Part shown: positions 22,736 to 35,519 of the stretch, one piece after another
How positions within the stretch are numbered: the stretch's first letter is position 1
How the letters are laid out: each line of letters starts with the position of its first letter
NCBI RefSeq assembly: GCF_026914265.1
Contig: NC_069126.1
Location: forward strand, 39,249,725-39,313,724
DNA from: Mya arenaria
Taxonomy: Eukaryota > Mollusca > Bivalvia > Myida > Myidae
Direction of reading: 5' to 3'
DNA length: 64,000 bases
Translations under genes and position numbers: made by a program
The notes under the pieces: model-generated
What the model was told of the DNA's origin: nothing
Seen by the model: the letters and a program-made list of their open reading frames with translations, nothing else
Databases searched by the model: none

Positions 22736-24540
22736 GTATTAAGATATTGAAAAAAATATCCTTAAAAAATATGTTTTTTATTTTGATATTTGCATTCGAA
22801 ATAAGATTGCTGTTTTGTTTAAACATTATATTATAAAAAAAGTTTATATGTAAGTATTCACACTTGATGTAAGCCTTAAGTTTAAGTAACTTTAAAATAC
22901 AAAGCACACAGTTATTTTAAAGTGGAAATCTTAACGTCTACAGCACTTTCGAGACAAACCAATATTAACAAACGTTTCAACGTTGAAGAATGGCTTTCCA
23001 CGCTGTGTAATTGCTGGATCATTTCTAAAAGCATGAATCCCGACCCTGTTGGCTCTATGTCTTACTCATTCAATGTTTACATATTATCGCAAATAAAATA
23101 TATTTTATTTTGGCCGGAAAAAGGCTGCATAATTATTACACACATATGATACAGAACAATAGCCGCCAAATCACCCTTAAATCGGGGAAATATGAATATA
23201 CAATACTTGTAATTACAAATAAATTATATAAATTACATTATTAATACAGTACATGAACGGCGGGAGGGAGGGTAAAAATATTAGATGACCGTTCCCGCAA
23301 CTTAAATTCTAACAATGAATGTGAGCGCCAAATAAAGAAAATCAAGCGTAGAATTACCGAAAAGGAATTAAAGGTACTAGAGGTACAAGAGTTAACTCCC
23401 ATATAATTAAGATTTTTGAAGCAAAATTTACAAATTTTAATTTTTGATGTTGCTATTTTAACCAAGGGTTTTGAGGTTTTAGTTTAAAGACACTATTATT
23501 TTCGCTTTTATGCAACAAAATGCATTGCCGTTTTCAGCACTCTCCGTGCTTTGATTACAGAATCATCAGAAAAGGCCGGTGAACTTCAATTCCATTATTC
23601 CCCGTTGTTTATATTATAGCGTTTAAAGTGCTGGTTTTTTTACCTGGGTATATGAACTAATAGTTTGTATATACAGTTGCGCATTATCATTTCTATATAA
23701 AAGACCTCCCGGTTATTTCCACCAAGATCAAAAACACAGGCTGTACGATATGTATTACGCAGTAGTTTATACACATATTTCAAACTTTGAGTATAGTCAT
23801 GAAAAAATAACATAATTATCTAAAGTCAGTATATACATGCTTATAAATTCCTTCGCAATTACTTTTAGATATGTATGCTGATACTCAATTAAATCAAAAC
23901 CAGGGAGTATCAGTCACTTGAAATACATTTTTAATATGTGGGATACCCAAATAAATACGAAAGTATGGAATATAATTATATTGCATAAGTTTTATCTGGA
24001 ACACTGGTTTCATAAACAATGCACGGTCACTGATAAAGCATTTAGTCATTTTAGTAAAATCTACTCTACAGTTCAGACATAACTGAGTCGTATTTAAATT
24101 ACTATCCTGTACCATTGTTTTTCCGCCAAACCAGAACATCCAACAAAATTCATTGGACATGATGATAAAGTTTATGTTAAAGATATCTATGACAGGATCC
24201 TCAAACAAAATTATTCTGGATCAAATCAACAATTAACATACTACCTATTCCCTGTAGGTATTGAATAAGATGTATCTTGAAATATTACAATTCGATTTAA
24301 ACATTTTGGTTTGCTATCAAATGAGCATAAAATTGCATCTCGAATACGATCCATGTCTTTTCCGCGTTTTACCGCATTTTCCGAGTTAATTTTCGGAGGA
24401 AAAACCTGTCCGAATCTGATGACACAAATTCTACTATTAACCGATAGTTTCTAGATCCCCGACCGAGGCCAAAATGTAAACACATATATGTACATGTATT
24501 TATTGTAAGTCAATACGCGTTCGTCTTAAAACTATTTGCG
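22736..24540. other. No recognised gene
   Basis: AT-rich sequence. Open frames at 22922-23149 and 23894-24208 (- strand) have no motif or splice context that I recognise. Confidence 0.4.
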
Positions 24541-24544
24541 TATT

Positions 24545-24910
24545 TTCTAATTTCTCGTTCCCGAGCCTTGGGTGTATGGCTATTCCTTTCTTCCTGACCC
24601 TCGGGCTTATGTTACACTCACTGTTTCTGACCCGTGGTCTCATGTTATATTAATTGTTCAAGACTCTCGAAATACTCATTTATGTTTAATTCCTGGTACT
24701 CGACCTCGGGATCATGTTATATTTCTTGTTCCAGACCCTCGGAAACGTGTAGCATTCATTGTTCACGACCCTAGGTTATATGTTTGATATCATGTTCCTG
24801 ACCATCGGACTCATATTGCATAACACGTTTCTGACCCTCGGACGAATGCCATATTCCTTTTACCTGACCCTCGAACTCATGTAAAATTACTTGTTCCAGA
24901 CCCTTGTGAT
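24545..24910. repeat. Degenerate minisatellite, about 37 bp
   Basis: About nine diverged units of the form TTGTTCCAGACCCTCGGA, then about 18 bp with CATGTTATATT. Several units contain TTGTTCCAG, which could act as a splice acceptor, but no exon is recognised downstream. Confidence 0.75.
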
Positions 24911-25927
24911 TGGCGCCGCACCGGAGTGCGCGCCTATTATGGAATGGGAATTTATTTTAGTAGTGGTAGGAGCGGTTTTTAAGTTGATTGACAGTTAGGT
25001 TTTACTGTTATTTTATTATGATTAAAAAATGCAAATGGATGGCGATTGCATGGGTGTTAAAAATGCTATTTATGGTTGAATAGATTGTCTTCAATTTATC
25101 TTCAAAACATTATATCGGAAGAACGACAAATAAGTTTAATAACTGTTCCCGTTTCGTTTACGTTTTCCGATTGGTTAACTGTAATACCATGTGCCGGAAA
25201 TGTAAATATTCGGAGGAGTTCCGAATGAAATGTAAGATGTGTGGACCGGTAATTATGTGAATGGGAATAATTATGTTTGATGTTGTTTTGTTATGTTTAC
25301 TGCATTAATAAACCATGAGGTAAGCTGTTTTCTTTAATTTAATCGATATTGGAATTAAATGTTCACCTAACTTTATTTGTTAATGTGTTGAAGGTGACAT
25401 TAGTAAAATTTTATTACGATTGCCCCCGAGTTGTTTTATTTTTAGAACACTACACATATCCGGATGTTGCTATTTTTAGAACCAGAAGGTATTTCCCCGC
25501 TATTCATAGGTCAATAATGGAATTTCTACATCGTCGATTTATAGTTGGAAACTCGGTGAAGTTTTGTCATGAATATACGTTTAAAATAAGTAAACACTAA
25601 AAGTGCACACTGACAGTTGATTACGATACATCTAACAATTTGAGTCATTACAGTAAAACATGGATTATAAGTGAATTATACGCGTAAGAGAAGATTTTCT
25701 GTCGAAAAAACTAATGTCAACAATCAGCATGGAACTGGGATATTCGTATCAAAGGACTATTCATGTAAGTATCCTTGAGTAGTTGTGTAAGTTTATGTGT
25801 TCAAAAATGTTTTTTTTTTATTTCTTTGGAAATCTTAAATCATTTTTATTTGCTAAATGTTAAGACAGCATTTTAATATTTCTACATGTTCTATAAATAT
25901 ACATGTTACATACTTTACATCTACTTA
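24911..25927. other. No recognised gene
   Basis: One 83-codon frame at 25349-25600 has no family that I recognise. The rest is AT-rich. Confidence 0.4.
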
Positions 25928-26245
25928 TAATGCACCAGTCAATTGTAACCACGCCCCCCCCCCCCCCCACCCAGGTCCGAGGAATAGCTGGGACTTTGAC
26001 TTTCTGTCCAGCCAACCCCGGGTAAAATCCTCGTCCTGCGGGGACGAACTGATGGTCAAATCCTCGCCATATGCCCCGTACCCCAGGGGGCTTAGGTAAG
26101 GCATATTCCCTGCTATATTTTGCTCAAAGACAAAACCACCGCATTGCGAGGCCACCTGAAAGGTAAAAACACAGCCCATTTCCCCGGCTTTCCCCGGCAT
26201 ATCCCCAGACCTGGGGGGCCGTGGTTACAATTGACTGGTGCATTA
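25928..26245. mobile_element. MITE, 318 bp, perfect inverted ends
   Basis: The left end TAATGCACCAGTCAATTGTA + ACCACG and the right end are exact reverse complements over about 26 bp. The interior is GC-rich with a poly-C tract and CCCCGG motifs, quite unlike the flanks. A one-ended relative (ACCAGTCAGACAATTGTAAC, then CACGCCCC) lies at 29610-29665, so the family has at least two copies here. No coding capacity is seen. The target duplication could be TA. Confidence 0.85.
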
Positions 26246-28235
26246 TGTACATGTTACATATTTTAAATGTACTTATGTACATCATTTATGTATATGGTAT
26301 GAGTATGTAATCTTTTATTTGATTGTTTTATCTTAGAAAAATATTAGACTTAAAAATGCCCATTATTTGTTGACAAACTGCATATTTTCAAAATAAACCT
26401 GTATTAAAAGATGTACATGGTTTCGGGCTGGAAGCCACAACAGCTTGGACACAAGCGACATTCATTTGCTTGGTGTAGGTCTCGTTGAACGCCATACTGT
26501 TGTGAATCATTATCAACCAAATGCACAACAACTACACATTTGTGCCTACCAACCCTTACTCTTGGCTAAAACGGATATTAGTGCAGAATGTATAATTAAT
26601 ACATGTGCATTTGTATTTTACGGTTGTAGTTTCTGTTGGTTGATAATCAGAAGTCTAATTTCTTTCAGGCAGGAAAAGGACTCAATATTACTATTATATG
26701 AAGAATTCCAGCCTGCATTAAATACTTTGTTGGATCATTGAGACAGATTTGACATCCATGTCTATCCACAAGCCAGTCACATCTGATAGAGATGATGTGA
26801 GTATTTCATATAAAACATATTTGAGTTGGTGTTTGTTGTTTTATAAACTCACTGTTTTCAATAATCCAGTGGTGGTGGTGGTGGTGATGGTGGTGGTGAT
26901 GATGAATTTTATTGATAAATTTAGTAATTTTCTTTATATTATATACATGTATGTATCAGCTTATTGTTGTTGTTTTTAAATAATGTTGAGAAATATTAAA
27001 CTGTTTATATTTTATTTTGTATATGTATGGCAGTATTATTATCTATACAAATTAGTTAGAAAGTACTTTTTTTTCCTTTTACAGCACTAAACATTCTAGA
27101 TGGGTAAAGAACCTGAAGGGGCATGAAAACCAAATCAGCATTGACTCAGGCATTGAGTAATTTTCATCTAGTGTGCACACACTACAAGTACAAACGCATG
27201 GGAACAAACCAAACTTCAAATGTTGAAGAGTGAAGAATTATTGTGAAAAATTCTAAATGTTAGAATACCATTGACTAAATAAAAAAAATAGACATCGATT
27301 ACCAACAGAGACTGTTTACATGTTATAATATTAAAAAGACATTAGTTGAGAACTTTCACTCTGACATTTTTGGAGGGGCATTACCGCCTACTTAGTGTTC
27401 TTGTTTCTTTACATATTTTAATTTAAAAGTACATTCATTGTTTTTAAATCTGAATTCTGAGTTAGTATCACAAGTAAAATTCATTTATTTGAATGATAAC
27501 ATTTTATGAATAAGTCCAATTAAGCTTTTTACAAGAAAAAGGTTGATTTTTAAGCATTTTATTAGTTATAAAAATGTATAGTTACATGACATTATGTATA
27601 TTTCCTTCAAAACTGAACGGTAAACTATCATAAATTGTCTTTTAAATTGTTCATTAGACATCATAGAAAATATTTAAAATGATTTCAGCAGGTTGTCTTG
27701 TTATTAACTTTTTTTTATGAATTTATAAAACTGCTTTATATTTTCAAACATCGAAATACTGCTCTGTTCTGAAGACTCACAAGATCAATCAAAATGATTT
27801 TTTTCCATGTGTATCAATAATATGTTCGGTTGAACTTTATTTTTCTGTTAACTGAAGTTTATTTTACCAGAAACTGTTGTGTTTATTTCATAATCTCTGA
27901 TAATGTGAAAAATAATCAAATATAGACAAAATATTTTTAATTCACAGTAAAAAATCTTCAAAATTTGGATAAAAGTCCCATAGTGTACCATGATAATAAC
28001 TATGTTGTCGGTAAAAGCTTTATAAAAGTGTGTATTACTTATACCTTTATTCAGTTTAAATAATTATGGCCTTTAAGGATTTGTGTTTTCATATAGATTT
28101 CCTGTTATATTGAGCTTTGTCAATTTTTGTTGTTGTTTTGTATTATGTACAATTACTACTTCTATTTCCTAACTTTTGTCTCATTTGTCAAATTGAATTG
28201 TTACATATTTAAGTGAAAAAACACACACACTATTT
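26246..28235. other. No recognised gene
   Basis: AT-rich. A GGT microsatellite lies at 26870-26900. The open frame 26445-26741 contains a TTTCTTTCAG acceptor followed by a 24-codon open stretch (EKDSILLLYEEFQPAL..) to TGA. It could be a small exon, but no partner exon was found. Confidence 0.35.
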
Positions 28236-28623
28236 TTAAAGATGCACTCTTACTCCCAAATAAGACTTATGATAATTAATATTATTGTTTTCATTTTTCA
28301 AAATGGGTTGATAGATGTCAACAACAATGTTTCTAATGAAGGATCTTGAGTTCAATTTGCTAATTGATAAGAATGAACATAAAACATGGTATTTCTGCCT
28401 TGTGATACTATAGTAGACCACAGTAAATCTTTTAGCAATCACCAATCATTTAATATTTGTCATGCTTTCTGCTATTATAAACAGGGTGACAAGCTTGTTA
28501 TCAGTAAACCATATTTCAGTAAATGCATTATTTAGTAAGTAGTTATTGTTTTTTTCATTCAATTTGATGTGTGTTATAAATACAATTATATGTATTGATT
28601 TCAAATAAGAGTTTCACTTTAAA
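28236..28623. mobile_element. MITE, second full copy
   Basis: It starts TTAAAGATGCACTCTTACTC and ends with TAAGAGTTTCACTTTAA. It matches the copy at 15096-15473 in the opposite orientation, including the AAATCTTTTAGCAATCACCA and TTAGTAAGTAGTT blocks. Confidence 0.75.
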
Positions 28624-28644
28624 GATGCTCATTTAAAGATAATG

Positions 28645-29015
28645 AACAGACACACAAAAACTAGACACATTTGATACTAATTATATGATTGATTATTGTT
28701 TTATATATAGGTGACCTCTGATTTGTTTTGGAGATATTCATAAATGGGTGTTATTCTTTATTGTCTTCAGTTTCTTATACATTTAAGGATTTTTATAATT
28801 GCTTTTCTGGTATATATTACAATGTAGTTTAATGCAAATGAAAACACACTTTAAACTAGACACATTTGATACTAATGATATAAATGATTATTGTTTACAT
28901 GTACTCTGATTTGTTATGAAGATATTCATAAAGGGGTGTTCTTCATGTTATTATACATTTTGGACTTGATTTAGTATTGCTTTTCTGGTATATATTCATT
29001 TAATGCACAAAGAAA
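28645..29015. repeat. Tandem duplication, about 190 bp
   Basis: Two adjacent diverged copies share ACTAGACACATTTGATACTA, CTCTGATTTGTT.TG.AGATA, TTCATAAA.GGGTGTT and TTGCTTTTCTGGTATATAT. No coding is seen. Confidence 0.75.
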
Positions 29016-29431
29016 TTGTTTTAAGTGTTCACTATCACTTTCACACATTGTTTACTTTTTTTTTTGCATATTTGGCCTATTTATGCTTATATGTGCATTG
29101 TTGTATTTCAAAACCTTTCCCCTACGAGAAAAGTTCTAGAACTAGCATCAAGTTCTTGAACGTTCAAGAACTGTTCTAGAACCTTAAGAACTGTTCTAGA
29201 ACTACTGTTTTTAGTTCTTGAACTGGCGTTCTAGTACACAAATGGTTCTAGAACTCGGGTTCAAGAACTCAAAGTTCTTCAATCTTGTTCAAGAACCTTT
29301 CATGTTCTAGAACATCAGTTCTAGAAATAAAAAGTTATTCAATCTTCTTTAAGAACTGTAACTAAAAGAAAAAACAAATTATTTATTTTGTAACGTTAAC
29401 AGTTAAGTGATTTTGTATTTCCTTTTTTAAG

Positions 29432-29568
29432 CGAGAGACTGAACAGGTTAGAAGATGACTATAGATCTCTGAGGCACATTAATACCGCAATCTAGAAGAG
29501 AGAATGTCTAAGCTAGAAGGAGTCCTGAAACCCAAGCAGAGCCAGTCACCCAGTGGACTGGATTAAGG
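29432..29568 (+). pseudogene. Possible terminal exon remnant, coiled-coil
   Basis: After a CCTTTTTTAAG acceptor-like site, one frame reads ERLNRLEDDYRSLRHINTAI, then changes frame to ERMSKLEGVLKPKQSQSPS..LD and a TAA stop. Heptad-like Leu spacing suggests a coiled coil. The frame change makes it a pseudo-exon unless a small intron is present. Product unknown. Confidence 0.3.
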
Positions 29569-30089
29569 TTCCAAGATTACATTTAAACATAGCTTTTCTA
29601 GTTGTTAATGTACCAGTCAGACAATTGTAACCACGCCCCCCCCCCACCCCGGTACACCAGGGGTTGAGAGGGGATGTTTTTACCTTTCTTGTTTATCAAC
29701 TTCGTTTACAGAAGATTTTTTCATGAACGCAAACAACTGGTTCTAAAATATTTTTGAATCGGTTAAGAAATAGTTTTCTCATACAACTTCTGTTTTAGTG
29801 ACCATGCTGTACATATATAACTGATAGGCATTTGTAGTCGTTTATATGACTTTTAAACTTCACAATGGACTTACGTTTTGTTTAAGCAAATGTCTGGAGT
29901 CTTTGGTTTGCCATGACGTCAATGTACCAAACAGTAGTTTTTAATCTCTACTATTAGACAGCGTGAAAATGTAACACATTGGCTGATAGCTGGTAAGATC
30001 TATGTGATTTCTATCCTCTAGAGCAATTCAAAGTCCATTAGTTGTCTTAATCACTGACAAAATGTGTACAAACAACTGAATAACAACAA

Positions 30090-30191
30090 TAAGCCGCCAT
30101 TTTGAATTGAACCGGAAGTACACTTCTGCAGACGGTAATGGATGAAGCTTTCAATTTTTGTGTCGTTTATTTGACCACGATGGCAAACTGG
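30090..30191 (+). promoter_or_regulatory. TATA-less promoter signature and short first exon candidate
   Basis: AGCCGCCATTTTG (YY1-type motif) is followed 7 bp later by CCGGAAGT (ETS motif). This pairing is common at start sites of TATA-less animal genes. At 30139 an ATG opens MDEAFNFCVVYLTTMANW and is followed by a strong donor, CTG/GTGAGT. The phase would allow a splice to an acceptor at 31265 (TTTTTTCAG/G) that opens 28 codons (ENGLKIEEDNCHLRKKRS..) to TAG. The product is unknown and the gene model is weak. Confidence 0.35.
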
Positions 30192-30627
30192 TGAGTTTTT
30201 ACCTATCACTTGTAGACTATTGTTGAACTAAATTGGTTTTGACTCCTTACTTAATGTACAAAATTATTCAATGACAATATAAAGTGACTGTAATTTCTGG
30301 AAAGAGAATATCAATCGTCAGTTTGAATTTTCTTTTAATTAATTTAAATTCTTATAATTAAATATTATTTTTTTTTTTATAAAAAAAAATCATAAGCACT
30401 TAATGCAATTTCGTTTCATTGCTTTGAAATGGGTTTACTTGTGTAATACTTTCATTTGATCGGAAAAGAGACAATTTAAAGAAGTCCCGAAAATATGTGA
30501 CACTTTAGACTTCATGATTTGTGACTGCATTCCTTTAATGTTCTTGGGTGATTGGGTAAAGAAACCATGTGTTACTTATAATTGTTTATGATATTCACTG
30601 AAATATTTGTCCATTTTACACTCAATG

Positions 30628-30797
30628 GAGACGAGTAATACACAACCAGACCGTTCAAGTGAGGATGTTAATTTTTCTCTGTTTCCGGTACGCCTGACCC
30701 CTGATCACTTGGACACCGTACAGACCCCCCCAACCCACCAATATGTCCTGTACAATTTCTGCAGGTGTTCACTTGTTTATGACACCAGAGTTATTGG
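30628..30797 (+). CDS. Candidate small coding exon, unknown product
   Basis: ATG at about 30625 opens METSNTQPDRSSEDVNFSLF then PVRLTPDHLDTV and ends at ATTG/GTAAGG, a good donor in phase 1. Its composition is protein-like but no domain is recognised. Joining to the acceptor at 31265 would give only six more codons. It could be a separate first exon or part of a captured gene inside the putative transposon at 29120-32368. Confidence 0.3.
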
Positions 30798-32685
30798 TAA
30801 GGATTTGAGTTAAGATAATTTTAAAATATATTAAGTTTTTTCTTGTCATGAAAGCGTCATAGTGGATTTTAATGGAACCAAATATATATTTGACAGAAGT
30901 GAGTGTAGCTGTAAATACAAAGTCGTACATTTATGGGGGTTTTTCTGGGAGGACCCATTTCTCTCAAACATAGCCATTCTACTACGAGAACAATGCCTGT
31001 TAACTGTCATATGACTTGACAGTAGATTGCAAATAGTTTACTTTTACTTTGAGGCTTATGTAAATCGCCCTGTACCTACAATTAATACTAGTGAATTTTG
31101 TTTCAACTGCAAAGTAAAACTTCAATGTGAACAACTTAAAATCTCATCAATTCTATAATCTTGAGTTCAAATAATTTACAATTGGCCTTATTTAAAGAAA
31201 GAAGACTTTATTTTAAACTTGCTTCTTATTATTAAAATCTAAATTCAATGTCATATTTTTTTCAGGGAAAACGGACTTAAAATAGAGGAAGACAACTGCC
31301 ATTTGAGAAAGAAAAGGAGTACATGGGCGATACATATTACTGCACTGTGCACAGTATAGAATCAAATCATCTACCAACTCCATGCTAGTTGCTGTGGGCA
31401 TCAACATTGATACAGATGCAATTTTGGAAACTGTTCAGAAATAAGAGTTACTCTATCTTAACTAATGCAGAAGTAAAAACCGTTCCTGTATTGTGAAGGA
31501 CTTGTTTACACTAACTAGATGCTAAAAAAATTCTTGCAAGTTGCTGTGATTAAATAAATTACAAACTTACACATCAACCCTTAAGAAGAACCATCATCAT
31601 CTACAATGATGTAATCATTTTGCAATGTGTATATACTCACAACAGTGTTATGTGTTATAAAAAGTAGAAGTGTTATAAATGGACGACTCCCTGACAAAAC
31701 CATAGAACTGTCATATTTTCTAATGATTAGTCTTGTTTCATTATAACTTCTTAAACCATTATTAAAATTTAATGAATTAGTTTTATAAATTAATATGTGT
31801 TCAATTGCATTACTTATTTTTTTTAATTTCAAATATGTTTGTTCTTTAAGATTTTGTTCTGTAATGCTGTTGATAAAGCCTGGAAGTAAATATGTTGTAA
31901 CATGTAATATGGATATTGTTTCTAATTAATGTCACAGATTCTAGTGGTATTCCACTAAAAGTTTACCGCTGGTATACCACTGAAATACCATTGGTATACC
32001 ACCAGTTTGTTGTTCTGGAACTGTTCTAGAACTTGGAGTGCTTGAGGACAAATGTTCAAGAACTAGTTCAAGAACTAGTTCTTGAACAACAAATGGCCTC
32101 TTAGATATTCAAGAACTTTCTCCAGAACTTCTAGAACAAGTTCTTGAACTCATTCATTTAGAGTTCAATTACTATTCTAGAACTGGGTTCTATATTCTAG
32201 AACTGGGTTCTAGAACAAATTTTCATAAGTTCTAAAATTTGGTTCAAGAAGTTCTAGAGAAAGTTCTTGAACATTTAGTTCTAGAACTGCCATTTAGAGT
32301 TCAGTTACTATTCTAGAACTATCTTCTAGAATCTGTTCTAGAATAATTCTAGAATTCCTCGCAGGGGTTGTGAAAAATAGAAACAGTATTATTTCTTTCA
32401 TACATAGTCTGATACATATTCAGTTTGAATGCGTTATTTTTTATCATATTTGAAAAAATTGCCATTGTTCAATAAGACACATGCTGTTTTTGTGTTAATA
32501 TCAACTAAAGACATCCATTTTCAACTCTTCTTTACTATGTAAATGAAGAAGTTAACAAAATAACTCCATTGACTAGATTTTTATGCAATTTTACATTACA
32601 TTTTAGTATTATTAAACAGCTAAAAACAAGGCATGTTATGTTATAAATGCATTTCATCTAGTAAACAATGTTCACTTTTTATATA

Positions 32686-32767
32686 ACAGTTCAATAATTA
32701 TGTTCTATTTATGTTTGCAACTTTACAGTTCAATAATTATGTTCTATTTATGTTTGCAACTTTCAGA
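32686..32767. repeat. Exact tandem dimer, about 40 bp
   Basis: ACAGTTCAATAATTATGTTC followed by TATTTATGTTTGCAACTTT occurs twice back to back with no mismatch. This is a recent duplication. Confidence 0.9.
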
Positions 32768-32869
32768 CGAAATGATAATGCTTATTAAAGTACTACACAA
32801 AATGTTAAATTGTTATTTCATATCACTTATTCTTCCCTACAAGTTGTCATTCCAGCATGGTGGCGTTGC

Positions 32870-33465
32870 CCCCTCCCCCTATATGATTAGAACTGCAGTG
32901 TACATGAACAATAACTCTATTTCAGCGTTTTGCAAGAGTTATTTCCTTTGTATCTTTTCCTGTCCGGAGCATAACTAGAAAACTACTTTTTTGGAATTTC
33001 ATTAAACATCATTCAGTGGTATTGAGCACAACGAGAGGAAGTGCAGTGCACAATGACTATAGCTGTTTTTAAGCTAATTACATAATTATTGCCCTTTGCC
33101 GCTTTTTCTTGACCAGAGCATTACTTTAAAACTACTTATGGTATTGAAATAAAACTTGGTATATGGGTATGTGGCAATGACAAAAAGTATAGTGCACAAG
33201 CACCCTAATTCTGTCGTGTTCATTAATATACCCCACCCATAATGAAATGTTCAACTTGAAAATCTTTGTCTTTGTCTCAATTACAATGCTTTTGCCTATG
33301 TTGTCATGCAGAATACAACAAATATTTTGAGAATTTCATAGATGCGGTTCAATGCACCATAATATGCTTGTTGGCCTTGACATTCCTTGTTTTTCAACAT
33401 ATAACAAGTGCATAAACTATTAAACGGCGCCCTTTGATGCTTTGCATCAATGGTCTTTCTTGTTA
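32870..33465. repeat. Dispersed repeat, bivalve-type
   Basis: Two to three related blocks share CTTTTCCTGTCCGGAGCAT or TTTTTCTTGACCAGAGCAT, AAAACTACTTTT, AAACTTGGTATATGGGTAT and AGTGCAGTGCACAA. The block ends with GCGCCCTTTGATGCTTTGCA, a short palindrome. A related end (CGCCGACTTGATGCTATGCA) lies at 47050. Confidence 0.6.
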
Positions 33466-35519
33466 GTTTATTAGACTGGTAGAATCCAAGTGTTTAGGTT
33501 CGACTACAATTATCCGAAGTGAGTTTGTGGTGTCAGAAATCGATGAGAATAATCAGAATTTAGTGAAAACAGTGGTTCCAAGTAAATGAATTGTTGGCTT
33601 GTTTTTTTTCAGGAAATTTTCATTAATGAAAAAATAGTATCCATATAATTTCATTTGATGTGGACTGCCTGGATTAAAAATCTCACATTTTGTAAGTTTG
33701 ATTGTAGCGAAATATATTGAAAATATCTCATTTACTAGTAGTTGTTTTGTTTACAACTAGGATATTCAATTGTTATGTAATATCTCTATTTATCTTTAAT
33801 ATAAACATAAAGGCACGTGGTCAGTAATATGGAAGTGGGATAAGGTGTAAAATAAGTGATGAATCGCCTATGAAGGTTGTTAAAATAAACGTGTTTCGCA
33901 ATTGATGTTGCTCCTTTCAACCGATACGTAGCTTAGTTTCCGGTGTATGCCATCTTGGTCGACAAGTGCGCGAACTTGGCGACCGTTAAAGACATTTGTA
34001 TCTACCAAGAAAAGCCAAAAAAAATCCAGTAAACGATGCGTCTCTTGATTGTGGTGGAATAGTTCTCTATCGGGATGGATTAGATGATTTGAAAAGCAGC
34101 GTTATTATGACAAATATCAGTTATTCACGGTCAAGCACCTACGACACTGTTCTATGGTCTACTGATAAAAGCTCCTGCCAAACGTCACATACATTGACAT
34201 TATCAATTACATATATCTGAAATTCACCCCTAGTCCTTACACAAGGAGAGAGATAAGATGCTACAAGGGTATTGATGCTTGAAACCATGTTCGTGTCTGG
34301 CTTTGTAAGTGATGTTGGCTGCTGAGTGATCAGTGATGTGTAAAATGTGTTGCGACTGTTAAGGTCTGTTCAATATTCTTATTTCCTTTAGATCTTGTTA
34401 TTCAAATTAGATTTATTTACTAAGAGTATAGCTGATTTATATTCTGTATTCAAATTTCTGAACGATTTTTAGTGTATGACTTGTTCAAAGTTCAATACAA
34501 TTTAACTTTAAAATATCCGCGAGTGTCATGGGATATCCCATTGAGCAGTAAAGACGAAGGAGTACCACCTTTTGTACCATGTGATTGTGTTTAACATTGA
34601 TTCAGGTAGCTGTCAGACACTTTATGTAACGTTTAACGGTGATTGCAGGTTATCCATACACAACGACTGTGCAAAAAACACTCCGTCCCTCGATAATTTT
34701 AGAGAAAGATGGTAAAATTGTTGAGGGACATTGTACGTGTATGGCTGCCCCTGGTGAAACCTGCAACCTATTTACTGTATTGTATTGAGACTGTCGTTAA
34801 GATATACACGAGTCCAACTGTAACTGATGTGTCTGCCTACTTGAAATTGACACGGGCATTTAATCATGTCTCATATGCGCAGCTGAATGAGATTTCACAA
34901 GTGCAGCCACATTGAAAATCAAAGTGCTGAAAGCACTGATGGACTAGGGCTTCATTTAGGGGAATGTTGACAACTATGTTCTAAGCATTGAAAAAATCGG
35001 CTCACACCACAACGGGTCACGGTCACCGTTGAATGGGCTATATAGGAAATTTAAAAAGTCTCGTGTAATGTGTGTGTGTGGGGGGGGGGGGGGGTAAAGA
35101 GTTTAATCAGATAAAGTCATAGTTCTTTTGAATTTCTCAAAGTCGTAAAATCAGACATACAAATTAATTTACGTGACTGGCGTATGATAACCAAAGTACA
35201 CATAATTATTTATTTCGAAACAATATGCATTATAATGTATAACGTTATTGCATTAGTTTTACCTATCTCAAAACCCATGCATACATTAAAGCACTAGCTA
35301 AGTGTGCTGAATGCAGCCATGACTTAATTAAACTGACATTCAAGTTTGTTACATAAAAACTATAAGAAAACATTGATCCTCGAAAGTTGACAGTAACAAT
35401 GAAGTTTCTTAACTAAATCATTTGGAGAAGAACATTTTTTAAGCTTATGTATTTAATTATATAGAAAAAAACTGAGAAGAAGATTTTCAATGATGTAATT
35501 ATATTCTATATAGAAAATA
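33466..35519. other. No recognised gene
   Basis: A YY1-like GCCATCTTGG motif is present at 33948 in a locally CG-containing stretch, but no convincing exon follows. A run of G lies at 35080-35093. Confidence 0.35.

Larger units (their letters stand above)
29120..32368. mobile_element. Possible DNA transposon with subterminal GTTCTAGAAC palindromes
   Basis: Two clusters of short palindromes (GTTCTAGAAC and GTTCTTGAAC, 10 bp, many near copies) lie at 29128-29345 and 32010-32355. The outer edges are inverted: CCCCTACGAGAAAAGTTCTA at the left, and CCCCTGCGAGGAATTCTAGA read on the other strand at the right. This gives an element of about 3.25 kb. Many transposons carry arrays of transposase-binding motifs just inside their ends, which would explain the clusters. 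No target duplication is clear and no transposase is seen. Inside are a coiled-coil-like terminal frame (about 29432-29568) and a candidate promoter with small exons. Confidence 0.45.

Noticed and set aside
24545-24910. Third splice-acceptor array (TTGTTCCAG/ACCCTCGGA)
   Set aside because: The units contain an acceptor-like string, but no exon starting ACCCTCGG is recognised downstream.
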